Source of the DNA: Planctomycetaceae bacterium
GTDB lineage: Bacteria; Planctomycetota; Planctomycetia; Planctomycetales; Planctomycetaceae
Assembly (NCBI GenBank): GCA_028284485.1
Contig: JANQRQ010000009.1
Span: 1-38,209, forward strand
Length of the DNA stretch: 38,209 nt
Direction of reading: 5' to 3'
The notes beneath the pieces are model-generated. The model did no database searches and was not told the origin of the DNA. It saw nothing but the letters and a program-made list of their open reading frames with translations. The first letter of the stretch is position 1. The number at the start of each line of letters is the position of its first letter. The position numbers were made by a program, and so were the translations under genes. Below, one piece after another: positions 8,494-16,794 of this stretch.

Positions 8494-8730
8494 TGAGCCG
8501 CAAAGCGCTAGCCACGTAGTGTGCGTGCTGGCACGCACCATTGGGCTCGGTCTCGAAATCACTCCGCCCAGCGAAACTCGTCCCCGAACCACACATCGCT
8601 CGCGTTGAAGTAGCGCATTTTCGACCATGGTAACCCGACGTGTCAGCGAGGGCAAAACCGGACAAATCCTTCGCTCGCGCTTCAGGCTTCAACTATTCGG
8701 GCTCGCTTGCGGACAGAAATCAATACAGAT
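8494..8730. repeat. Dispersed intergenic repeat, copy B (about 237 bp)
   Basis: Same order of blocks as copy A: tgagccgcaaagcgc, the GTGCGTGC/GCACGCAC hairpin (8521-8538), ctcggtctcgaaatcactcc, ggtaacccgacg, aaaccggacaaatccttcgc and cggacagaaatcaatacag. Small differences are spread along its length. Confidence 0.8.
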
Positions 8731-8743
8731 GCCACTTCCTACC

Positions 8744-8845
8744 TGAGCCGCAAAGCGCTCGCCTGGAAGTTGCGCAGTTTCGACCATGGTAACCCGACGC
8801 GTGAGCGAGGGCACTAGCCACGTAGCGTGCGTGCTGGCACACACC
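8744..8845. repeat. Dispersed intergenic repeat, rearranged partial copy C
   Basis: Contains tgagccgcaaagcgct, then ggtaacccgacgcg and gagcgagggca, and only then the ccacgtagcgtgcgtgctggc hairpin block. The blocks are therefore in a different order from copies A and B, and the right arm of the hairpin is mutated (cacacacc). Confidence 0.65.
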
Positions 8846-8884
8846 CAACGACGACTCCGTTTCAAACGACATCACCCGCAAAGC

Positions 8885-9862
8885 CTAATCTTCTGCGAGC
8901 TTCTCAATCGCCTCCTGCGAGTATCGGTTGAGTCCGAAGTTGCCGGCCAATACCGCTTTGCAATACTTCTTCAATGCCGACTTGCGTTCTTCGCTGTCGC
9001 CTGCCCAGTCGACGAGCTGTTTGCTAAAACGCGCGGCATTGTTGGACGGATTGCCTCGCCCATTCACCATGCCGTACATGATTCGACCAAGCTGCTCATT
9101 GGGCGCGAGCTTGAAGACGGGACTGGCCTTGATCCTCTTGTCCGCTTGCCGTTGACGTTCGGCCCGAAGTTCCTCTTGAACCTTGGCCAAGGTCGGCTCC
9201 GGCTCGCCGAGTGCCTTCGCAACGGCTTTCATGATGGTCTCGAGGTCGCGGTAGTTGGGGGCTTGGAAAACCATGTTGTCGACAACTTTGTTTCCCTTAG
9301 CAACCAAGACGGTCATCGCAACGTTTCGATTCAAGCCGTAGGAACCAGGCCCCTCGACGCCATCAACGGACAGGCTGACCATCGACTTGGGGAACAACGA
9401 GCCTCTCGCCCAACCTCGAAGCATCGCTGTGATCCTTTCCCGATCGTCGGACAGCAGCACAAAGTGGCTGGTCAGTTCCTTATGCCGTAAACCGTAGAAA
9501 TCCACCAATCCCAGACCAAATAGAATCCGATCGTCGTCACCGAGCCTGTGCACGAAGCAGATGAGAGTGGTCCGTTCGTCGCTTTCCTTGACGATCTCCA
9601 ACTCGTCCGGTTGGCCGTCTTTGATCTGCAACACCTTAAACGGCTTGATCGTTTCACCCGGTTGTGGTCCTGAGAATACGGGTTCTGGAGCGGTGCCGGT
9701 TGCTTTTGGCGTCTCGTCCTCCGCTTGAGCTACGGCAGAACCGGCCACAGCCTTTGCAGCACGATCGACCTTTGGAGTTGCCCCGACGATTAGGCCCGCT
9801 GCTGCCAACACGAACCAGTAACGAATAAGCGCCCTTCGGTGAAAGCGATGTGAGTGTTTCAT
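8885..9862 (-). CDS. Exported protein with a probable thioredoxin/peroxiredoxin-like fold lacking redox cysteines
   Basis: 325 residues from the ATG at 9862. A longer frame starts 12 codons upstream, but AGGAG at 9866-9870 supports 9862. The N-terminus is a long basic signal peptide (FHRRALIRYWFVLAAAGLIV, likely cleaved near AVAQAED). FSGPQPGETIKPFKVLQI followed by LICFVHRLGDDD resembles the opening of AhpC/TSA or thioredoxin-like domains. No CxxC or peroxidatic TxxC motif is present, and the only cysteines are isolated, so redox catalysis is unlikely. The region around residues 230-260 is a charged helix (AKVQEELRAERQRQADKR). The function is unknown and the fold is inferred only from motif resemblance. 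Confidence 0.7.
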   Translation of the reverse strand: MKHSHRFHRRALIRYWFVLAAAGLIVGATPKVDRAAKAVAGSAVAQAEDETPKATGTAPEPVFSGPQPGETIKPFKVLQIKDGQPDELEIVKESDERTTLICFVHRLGDDDRILFGLGLVDFYGLRHKELTSHFVLLSDDRERITAMLRGWARGSLFPKSMVSLSVDGVEGPGSYGLNRNVAMTVLVAKGNKVVDNMVFQAPNYRDLETIMKAVAKALGEPEPTLAKVQEELRAERQRQADKRIKASPVFKLAPNEQLGRIMYGMVNGRGNPSNNAARFSKQLVDWAGDSEERKSALKKYCKAVLAGNFGLNRYSQEAIEKLAED

Positions 9863-10012
9863 AATCTCCTCGAGTCGTTTGGCGTTACTGTGGGACAAAA
9901 TCGACTTCCGCCGACACAGCGTTGTGCCGTAGAAGAACCGTTACGCGATAGTCAGGTAGGGCCGGTTCCTACAATTATTTCTTCTGCAAGCTCTGTTCCA
10001 GTGTGCCTGCTC

Positions 10013-11275
10013 TTAATCCTCCAATCCAATGCAATACAAATGCCCGGCGGTGCGGATGAAGATGCGGCCTTGAGAAACGGCCATTGTGGCCATGCACTGC
10101 TCTTGCAGATTGTTCCAGCCGATCTCGTCGTACTTTGGACCGGGGCGCAGAACCAACGTCAGACCTTCCTCGGACGTGATGTAGATCCGGCCGTCGGCCC
10201 AAACGGGCGAGGCCCAGTACGCGCCGGGAAGCCGCTTGACCCAAACGATGTTTCCGTTCGAGGCGTCGACGCAATGCAGAATGTTGTCGCGGGTGATCGA
10301 GTAGAGATAGGGATTTACATACAGTAGCGACGGGATCGCCGGCACACCCTTTTTCTGTTCCCAGGCGATGTGCGTTTCGGTGATGTCGCCCTTGCCGCCC
10401 AAACGTATCGCCCGAATCGTCGGTTCCTCGAAGCCGGATGACGTAAAAATGATTCCGTCGCCAATCGCCGGTGACGGGGTCACGCCTTCCCCCTGGCTGT
10501 AGATCGACCAGATCCGCTCGCCGCTTGCCACGTCGTGAGCTTGCACGCGGTCGCCGCCGGCGCTGATGACGAGGGCACCACCGTCAACCAAAATCGGCGA
10601 GACATGTCCCACACGCGATTCCCCCCGCTTGCCTTTCCACATGACGTCGCCGGTCGCCGTATCGAGCGAGAGCACGACCGCTTTGTCCCAGGGAATTTTC
10701 CAACCGGTTTTCTGATCTTCAGCACTGCTGCCGTCGAATGGCATAATCAATTGATCGCCGACGAGGATCGGCGACGCGCCCAAGCCATGCAGGCTGTGAA
10801 ACCTGACTTCGGTGTTTTTCCAGACCATCTCGCCGTCGTAGTCGAGGGCGACAACCGTGCCGTCAGCGAAGACGGCATACACTTTTTCGCCGTCGGTTAC
10901 GGGGGTCGGCGTGGCATACGAGTTTTGAGCGCGCTTGGCACCGGCCTCTTGTCGATGGACCTCCTTGTTCCAGGCGATGTCGCCGGTTTTCCGATCGACG
11001 CAGATCACATGGCACAACTGACCCTCTTCGGTCGCCGTCGTGAGGAAGATGTGATCGTCATAGACGATTGGGGACGACCAGCCTTCGCCGGGGATCTCTG
11101 TTTTCCAAATGACGTTTTGTATTGTCGACCATTCGACCGGCAGATTGGTCTCGCTGGAGATTCCCTGGCCATTGTCGCCGCGGAAACGGGTCCAGTTTTC
11201 CGCGCGGGCCTGGGTGCCGGTGACGGCGAATATGGAGCAGACGATTAATAACGATCGCAGGTATGTGAAACTCAT
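10013..11275 (-). CDS. Exported PQQ-like outer beta-propeller repeat protein
   Basis: 420 residues with a signal peptide ending TQARA (residues 1-25). Mature residues begin NWTRFRGDNGQGIS, the hallmark opening of many planctomycete propeller proteins. Repeated blade motifs follow (LDTATGDVMWKGK, HDVASGERIWSI, VDASNGNIVWVKRL), giving about seven blades. The fold is that of PQQ-dependent dehydrogenases and BamB. The conserved disulfide and PQQ ligands of true quinoproteins are not evident, so a scaffold or structural role is more likely than catalysis. GGATC lies about 8 nt before the ATG. The gene is flanked on both sides by repeat-rich spacers. Confidence 0.88.
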   Translation of the reverse strand: MSFTYLRSLLIVCSIFAVTGTQARAENWTRFRGDNGQGISSETNLPVEWSTIQNVIWKTEIPGEGWSSPIVYDDHIFLTTATEEGQLCHVICVDRKTGDIAWNKEVHRQEAGAKRAQNSYATPTPVTDGEKVYAVFADGTVVALDYDGEMVWKNTEVRFHSLHGLGASPILVGDQLIMPFDGSSAEDQKTGWKIPWDKAVVLSLDTATGDVMWKGKRGESRVGHVSPILVDGGALVISAGGDRVQAHDVASGERIWSIYSQGEGVTPSPAIGDGIIFTSSGFEEPTIRAIRLGGKGDITETHIAWEQKKGVPAIPSLLYVNPYLYSITRDNILHCVDASNGNIVWVKRLPGAYWASPVWADGRIYITSEEGLTLVLRPGPKYDEIGWNNLQEQCMATMAVSQGRIFIRTAGHLYCIGLED

Positions 11276-11301
11276 GATGGGATCCTTTTGTTTTTATTGT
11301 G

Positions 11302-11340
11302 CTTGAGCCGCAAAGCGCTAGCTTGCGGGCGGTATCGATT
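11302..11340. repeat. Short repeat fragment with a ccgcaa/ttgcgg hairpin
   Basis: Reads ttgagccgcaaagcgctag then cttgcgggcggtatcga. Same element as at 8383-8420. The centre agcgct is itself palindromic. It lies directly upstream of the propeller gene start. Confidence 0.65.
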
Positions 11341-11350
11341 TTTGACGAGT

Positions 11351-11404
11351 CAAGTGCCCTCTCCCGGCCTGCGGCCGACCTCTCCCAGAGGGAGAGGTGA
11401 CTTC
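11351..11404. repeat. 54-bp repeat with a 9-bp hairpin, copy 1
   Basis: Starts caagtgccctctcccggcct. The 3' part forms a perfect 9-bp stem, ACCTCTCCC and GGGAGAGGT, around the loop AGA (11378-11398). An identical 54-bp copy lies at 11514-11567. Confidence 0.85.
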
Positions 11405-11442
11405 TGATTGAATGTGTATTGAAAATAAACCGATTGCACGTC

Positions 11443-11462
11443 ATTCCCGCGTAGGCGGGAAT
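11443..11462. repeat. REP-like hairpin, 8-bp stem
   Basis: ATTCCCGC, loop gtag, GCGGGAAT, embedded in cacgtcattcccgcgtagg. This sequence type is known as a dispersed palindromic element in many bacterial genomes. Confidence 0.75.
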
Positions 11463-11513
11463 CCATTGGCGATTGCTTTGTTGACCATGTCCCGATCTTG
11501 CACTACAACGAGG

Positions 11514-11567
11514 CAAGTGCCCTCTCCCGGCCTGCGGCCGACCTCTCCCAGAGGGAGAGGTGACTTC
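11514..11567. repeat. 54-bp repeat with a 9-bp hairpin, copy 2
   Basis: Identical over 54 bp to 11351-11404, at a distance of 163 bp and with the same orientation. The two copies flank the REP-like hairpin at 11443-11462. Confidence 0.85.
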
Positions 11568-11691
11568 CGACTGGCTGCGAAGCACCCGCCTGGGAAAGAA
11601 AGATTATACCGCAGTTTGCCTGCAGCGACATCCTGACGATCTGTATGCGTGCCCGTTCATCGCCGCGGGGCGATTCCAAAACGTAACGCTT

Positions 11692-11749
11692 CAGGGCCGA
11701 ACGGCCCGCGTGCTAGCGCACTGCGGCTGACTTTCATAGAACAAGCGAT
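11692..11749. repeat. 58-bp repeat around gtgctagcgcac, copy 1
   Basis: Contains ggcccgcgtgctagcgcac followed by gcggctgac and atagaacaagcgat. A close copy lies at 11981-12039 with about seven differences. The core tgctagcgca is nearly self-complementary. Confidence 0.75.
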
Positions 11750-11758
11750 TCCTCGTAG

Positions 11759-11776
11759 GGCCGGTTCCGACCGGCC
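11759..11776. repeat. Hairpin repeat, 7-bp GC-rich stem
   Basis: GGCCGGT, loop tccg, ACCGGCC. Part of a gtagggccggttcc element that also occurs without the second arm near 9956-9970, downstream of the propeller gene. Confidence 0.6.
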
Positions 11777-11933
11777 GTGCGGAAGATCGGCGCGTGAGGG
11801 TGATTGGCCAATAGGAGCCGGACCAACCATTACTCGAAATACCGGCGAGCAATCATGAATCACATCGTGTTAAACAGAACCGGGAACGAATCTGTTTTGA
11901 TAGCTTAGGGGCAGACATCTTGTCGCTGCGCGA

Positions 11934-11954
11934 CCCGGCCACGAGTTGGCCGGG
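11934..11954. repeat. Hairpin repeat, 7-bp GC-rich stem
   Basis: CCCGGCC, 7-nt loop acgagtt, GGCCGGG. A self-complementary intergenic element in the same island as the other hairpins. Confidence 0.6.
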
Positions 11955-11980
11955 CTACCCGATTCCGGATGGCGTCGGTT

Positions 11981-12039
11981 CAGGGGCGACATGGCCCGCG
12001 TGCTAGCGCACAGCGGCTGACTCTTATAGAGCAAGCGAT
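11981..12039. repeat. 59-bp repeat around gtgctagcgcac, copy 2
   Basis: Copy of 11692-11749 that ends 4 nt before the stop codon of the kinase gene, so it forms the immediate 3' flank of that gene and may contribute to its transcript end. Confidence 0.75.
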
Positions 12040-12043
12040 CGCC

Positions 12044-15000
12044 TTAACGCGAATCGACGTGCGTCCTTGCCACGCGAAAGCCGGTACTGGCGACACGGTT
12101 GTCGGGGCGATTGGCAGACCGGTTAACAGACCGGACAGATTCCGGCAAACTTAGGAACGCACCGCTGCGCAACGCGCGACGGCTGGTGACCGGAACGGGC
12201 GACATCGGGCCGACGATCGGATCCTGAACCCATTCCCAAACATTCCCATGCATGTCGAATAGGCCCATTTCGTTCGGCAGCAGCGATTCCACGGGGTGGC
12301 TGCGGCCGCGCGAGTTCAACACAAACCAGCAGTAGCGGTCCAACAGATTCGTCGCACCGCCAAAACTAAATGGTCCATTCGTCCCCGCCCGGCAAGCGTG
12401 CTCCCACTCGCTTTCGGTCGGCAATCGATAGCCGGAAAGCTTGAGAAAATCTTCCTTCACGCGCATGCCGGCCGCGTAGTCCCCATCGGCATTTGGTTGA
12501 TAGACCCATTCCGACTCGGGAAGACCTTCCTGCTCGCTTAGCCAGTTACAGTACTCAGCAGCCATGTACCAACTGACCCGATGGACGGGGCAATCGTCCG
12601 TCGCCGCGATATCCGGAATGACGTCGATGGCTTCCCAATGTTTGCGATATTCGGCGATTGTTACTTCATGAGTTGCCAATGCGAAGCTATGGCCGACGTT
12701 GCTATCGCCAGCTGCTGCCGATGACGGAAAGACGACCATCGTTTGACCTTGGCCGTTGACGTACCAACCGCGCGCGGATTCCGAATCATGTGCGGCATTG
12801 CCCGGCGGTATTTCGGGCAGATCGATGCCCCACTGCCGTAGCACCCACCCGGCCGAACTGTGAATTCCAGGATCGGGATCGTCTCGATAAAGTTTCACAA
12901 GGATGGGGTCAATTTGAACGTGCTCCGTAGACGTCGGCTCACCCGAATTGGGACCAGTGAGAGATTGAACCAACGCCCTGCGCACCGAAATGTCAGTTTC
13001 GACCGACAGCCGGTTCATCAGCAAGCTTTTGTCCGTCACAAGTTGAGACAAATCTTCGATGAGGCAGCTTCGAAGGGACGGATTCGTTGTCAACTTCAAC
13101 AACGACCAAACCGGTTCACCCAATCCAAGATTGATTAGCGTTACGCCGGCCATCGACCGCCGCTCCCAATCGCTGACGCGCTGCCGAAACGAGGGATTGT
13201 CGGGCAAGGCCGAACGCATTTGCTTCATCAATATCGGTTGCACCGCTTCGGCAAAGGGCGTGAGGGCCGGCAGTAGCACCATATACTCTGCCAAGTCATC
13301 GGCCAGCAAGATCGCATTCGCTAATTCCTTCGGCTTGTCACGCAAATAATCGGCGACGAAGACCGCGGTCGTTTCCCGCAGTTTGGGAGATCGGGAACGA
13401 TCGGAATGAATGGCAATCAACGATTCGGCCAAGTGACCGCGAGCCAACTCGAAATGTTCCAGCCGATCCCCGAATTGCACCGACGAAACGTTGCTGGTTA
13501 GGTGACGGGCAACAAATGGTGCGATTTCCTGCCAGCGTTTGTCGTCGGTGGCGAATTCGGCCAGCGCCGCCGCCGCTTGAAAACGCTCGGCCGCCGTATT
13601 TTCATCATTCAGCACGAACTGCCATAACGACTCGGAGACACGGTCCCTGTGCGGAAACAACGCGTCCCGAATGACCGGAAAGTCGTCCAGCGTGCACACC
13701 GGCAGTTGCGTTGTTAAGTAATCGATTTGTCGACCATCAACCGGCAACAACGCCAAGGAGAGATGCAGTTTTGCAGCGGAATCGGCCGGCGCATTCTCAA
13801 ATTCCGTGTGAAGCAACGGATCGGCCCAGTAGCGGACTGCATCCATCTCGCGAACGATCCCTGGAACCTGGGCCGTCTCTGCATTCATCAGCGAGGCAAC
13901 CAATCCCTCGGCGCGCGTGGCATTCCTTTGTTCCACAATTGATTGGCGGCTGCGCACACCGAGGTAAACCACGCCAACCAGCAGTAACGCCACCAATGTG
14001 GAATTCAAAGCATGGACGCGGCCCGCTTTGGCCATCATTTTTCGCTGCGGCGCCGTCCATTGCTGCTTGTCTGTCAGGAATCGAATGCTGAGGTTTTCCC
14101 ACCACGAAGGGAGATGCCGATTTTCCGGCTTGGCATTCCACAGCGACGAACGATCCTCGAGCCGTAACTCGGCACGCCCGCGTCTCGTTTCCCGCTGCTT
14201 GCGAGTCAACCAGTCTCGCAGTGAATGCACGAGATAGTCATGCGTGAGTTGGTAATACTTGTCCCCATCATCAGCAAGCGACTGCGAATCGTCATCGGGG
14301 TCGAATCCAGCGGGATCAGTCGGCGTGATGAGCCGAATCTCTCCGTCGAGAATTCGGATGAGTTCTTCAAAGTGCTGTTTGCGGCGCGCATATCCCGATG
14401 CTCGCAGTAATTCTTCGTACGATTTCATTTCCCCACGAATGTCTGTCCCCGAATCGGGCAACAACGCCTTGAGGACTTCCCGTGCGGCCTTTTGATGCAG
14501 GCGATGCGTGGGATTGGACTGTACGCTGAAGGTCTCCTCGAGAAAGGTGACGCCAACCCCTTGAGTGCCGCCAACCTCCCGAAGGACGGCCGGCGACCAT
14601 TGTTTCCCATTCATCATTTCGGCAAACAGCGCCAGCCGGACACAGATGACCTTGCCTTCTTGCGACAGCCCGTCGACGGCCTGTTTCAAAAAGCTTTTCT
14701 GATCCTTGGTTGTCTCGTCAGCATTTTCCGGCAGAGCACCGAACGCACGACCAAAAGCTGCCAAGACTTTCTGAGCATGGCGAATGGGAAACAGATCAAC
14801 TGGCGCAAAATTGCGACCTTGGATCAGGTCGACTTCCAATTCGTTGAGAAATCGCGTCACCGCCATCCAGAAATCGTCGCGCACCATCACAATGCATTGC
14901 ACCCGTCCACCGTCGCATTGGCGCAGTGCCTGAACCAACTCGGTATCCTCTTGCTCCTTTTTGGCGTGCAACCACTGCTCAAACTGATCGATGACGATGA

Positions 15001-16465
15001 GCACTTTTTTGCCGGCCGGAATACCTCGACCCAGGCGCAGTGCTGCCAGCGTTTCTTTGAGGGACAAGCTACTGTCGACTTTCGTGCATTTTTTGCGTAA
15101 TGCATGCAGCAACCGCGATTCGGTTTCGTCGGGGGTGGCCTCGATGTAGATCGGAACAATGTGGTCGGCAAGACGCGGCGTAAGACCTGCTTTCACTAAC
15201 GACGATTTACCGCATCCCGAGGGGCCATAGATCAAGCCGACCGAAAACGTGTTGTCCGCGTCGGTCTCCTCGATTCGCGTTTTCCAAAACCTCAAGCTAT
15301 CGGGTAACCCATCGCGATCGCGGGGACCGGGCAACAGTTCCAGAAAGAAGTCTGCATCATGGGCGTCGAACGATCGCAAACCTTTCGGGACAATCCTAAC
15401 CGGAGGGCTTGCAGTCGAAGACCCGAAACCCATCGAAACCGATGAGCTGACCGCAGAACCTTCTGAGCTGGAATCGGGCGCTGGCGGCTGGATATCTGAA
15501 GCAATTGTTCCCGGCCCCTTCGCCACCGCCTGGCTCGCATCGTGGACATTTTCGGCAAGAAAATGTCGCAAGTCCTCGGCGAAATCGTGTGACGACGAGT
15601 AGCGTTCGCTGGCGCGTTTGGCGATCGCCTTTTGACAAATACGCTCCAACTCTTTGGGAAGCTGTTCGTCGTATTGCCGTAACGGCCGGGGTTCGTAATC
15701 GGTTACCTGCTCCAGAATTTCGGCTTGCGAATCACCGCGAAACGGTTGCCGCCCGACCAGTAATTGATAGAACACGACCCCCAAACTGAAGATATCCGAT
15801 CGACCATCGACGCGATGACCTTCTCCCCGCGCCTGTTCCGGCGACATGTACGACGGCGTGCCCGCATACCTCGGTCCTTTGCCGATGTTCTCTTCCCGCA
15901 AGGCCAAACCAAAATCGACGATGAACGGTTTGCCGGTCGTGTCGATCAGAATGTTGCCCGGTTTCACATCGCGATGCACAAGGCCCTGTTTGTGCGCGTA
16001 GTGAAGCGCTTCGGCAACGGTTGCAACAAGTTCGGCCGCTGCGACGTACGTACAGCGAGATTCCTTAATTTTGGCGGAAAGGCTGACGCCCTCGATGTAC
16101 TTCAATACAACAAAACAGGGAGATTTTTCCGTGCTGCCAACGTCGTAGACCGGCACAATGTGGGGATGATCGAGATTCGCAACCGTGCGCGCTTCTGCCA
16201 AATAGGCTTGCGCATCTTCCGGTTGGGCGATCAACTTTCCATGGGGCACTTTGACGGCAACCAATCGGTCGAGTTGCTCATCGTGTGCTAAATAAACAAG
16301 ACCGAACCCGCCCTTGCCCAAAATGCGCTCGATACGATATCGACCGATCCGGTCGGGGGCATCCACCGGACCTTCATCAACAGGCTTCTGGGCTCCACCG
16401 GTCGTCGGTTGAGTTTCGTCGCCCTGATAATCCTGTGTTGCCCCAAAAGGGTTTTCGTCGGCCAT
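12044..16465 (-). CDS. Ser/Thr protein kinase fused to a STAND-type NTPase and a SUMF1/FGE-like domain
   Basis: 1,473 residues. The kinase domain covers about 43-305: glycine loop GKGGFG (50-55), K72 in VAVK, catalytic HRDVKPGN (164-171), DFG (184-186) and SPE (208-210). All are intact, so it should be active. After a Ser/Pro-rich linker (310-365) comes a P-loop NTPase with GPSGCGKSS (414-422), Walker B VLIVIDQFEQW (488-498) and YYQLTHDYLVHSLRDWL near 737-753, typical of STAND proteins. A transmembrane helix lies at about 818-837. An alpha-helical, HEAT-like region follows. The last 240 residues (from about 1233) form a SUMF1/FGE-sulfatase fold with YRLPTESEWEHACRAG and GNVWEW. The cysteines used by true formylglycine-generating enzymes are not seen, so this part is probably a binding module. 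Probable role: membrane signalling with an external sensor. Confidence 0.9.
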   Translation of the reverse strand: MADENPFGATQDYQGDETQPTTGGAQKPVDEGPVDAPDRIGRYRIERILGKGGFGLVYLAHDEQLDRLVAVKVPHGKLIAQPEDAQAYLAEARTVANLDHPHIVPVYDVGSTEKSPCFVVLKYIEGVSLSAKIKESRCTYVAAAELVATVAEALHYAHKQGLVHRDVKPGNILIDTTGKPFIVDFGLALREENIGKGPRYAGTPSYMSPEQARGEGHRVDGRSDIFSLGVVFYQLLVGRQPFRGDSQAEILEQVTDYEPRPLRQYDEQLPKELERICQKAIAKRASERYSSSHDFAEDLRHFLAENVHDASQAVAKGPGTIASDIQPPAPDSSSEGSAVSSSVSMGFGSSTASPPVRIVPKGLRSFDAHDADFFLELLPGPRDRDGLPDSLRFWKTRIEETDADNTFSVGLIYGPSGCGKSSLVKAGLTPRLADHIVPIYIEATPDETESRLLHALRKKCTKVDSSLSLKETLAALRLGRGIPAGKKVLIVIDQFEQWLHAKKEQEDTELVQALRQCDGGRVQCIVMVRDDFWMAVTRFLNELEVDLIQGRNFAPVDLFPIRHAQKVLAAFGRAFGALPENADETTKDQKSFLKQAVDGLSQEGKVICVRLALFAEMMNGKQWSPAVLREVGGTQGVGVTFLEETFSVQSNPTHRLHQKAAREVLKALLPDSGTDIRGEMKSYEELLRASGYARRKQHFEELIRILDGEIRLITPTDPAGFDPDDDSQSLADDGDKYYQLTHDYLVHSLRDWLTRKQRETRRGRAELRLEDRSSLWNAKPENRHLPSWWENLSIRFLTDKQQWTAPQRKMMAKAGRVHALNSTLVALLLVGVVYLGVRSRQSIVEQRNATRAEGLVASLMNAETAQVPGIVREMDAVRYWADPLLHTEFENAPADSAAKLHLSLALLPVDGRQIDYLTTQLPVCTLDDFPVIRDALFPHRDRVSESLWQFVLNDENTAAERFQAAAALAEFATDDKRWQEIAPFVARHLTSNVSSVQFGDRLEHFELARGHLAESLIAIHSDRSRSPKLRETTAVFVADYLRDKPKELANAILLADDLAEYMVLLPALTPFAEAVQPILMKQMRSALPDNPSFRQRVSDWERRSMAGVTLINLGLGEPVWSLLKLTTNPSLRSCLIEDLSQLVTDKSLLMNRLSVETDISVRRALVQSLTGPNSGEPTSTEHVQIDPILVKLYRDDPDPGIHSSAGWVLRQWGIDLPEIPPGNAAHDSESARGWYVNGQGQTMVVFPSSAAAGDSNVGHSFALATHEVTIAEYRKHWEAIDVIPDIAATDDCPVHRVSWYMAAEYCNWLSEQEGLPESEWVYQPNADGDYAAGMRVKEDFLKLSGYRLPTESEWEHACRAGTNGPFSFGGATNLLDRYCWFVLNSRGRSHPVESLLPNEMGLFDMHGNVWEWVQDPIVGPMSPVPVTSRRALRSGAFLSLPESVRSVNRSANRPDNRVASTGFRVARTHVDSR

Positions 16466-16706
16466 GCTCCGCTGTGATACCCCAGCCGCTACCTGCCAAT
16501 AGAAGTTGAATCCTCAGCGCGAGTTGCAAAATGCGATTGTAACCGCTTTGTTTGGGAAATGCGCCGAACCTGCACTTCAACCCAGGGGAAGCACTCCGAG
16601 AAGCTCAATCACCGGGCATGATTCATCAATGGGGCCGTATGACCGAAACTTCACCTGAATTCGCATCAATTCGATCCGAATCGTTGCAAGTCGTGTGAAT
16701 CCTTGT

Positions 16707-16736
16707 TTGTGCTCGCTCCAATTCGTCCGGTATAGT
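16707..16736 (+). promoter_or_regulatory. Possible sigma-70 type promoter for the VCBS protein
   Basis: TTGTGC, 18-nt spacer, TATAGT (5 of 6 matches to the -10 consensus). The predicted transcript start would be about 50 nt before the GTG start at 16795. Confidence 0.4.
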
Positions 16737-16794
16737 CTCAAGAGACTTCCCAATAAGCCGCGGCTGGACCGCTTCATCATGCTGGAGGCCAAAC

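Noticed and set aside
8786..9490. 234-codon plus-strand frame starting MVTRRVSEG
   Set aside because: The start lies inside the dispersed repeat and the rest is antisense to the thioredoxin-like gene. This start is what the repeat itself encodes when read as protein.
10535..11248. 237-codon plus-strand frame
   Set aside because: Antisense to the PQQ-like propeller gene, without any recognisable domain.
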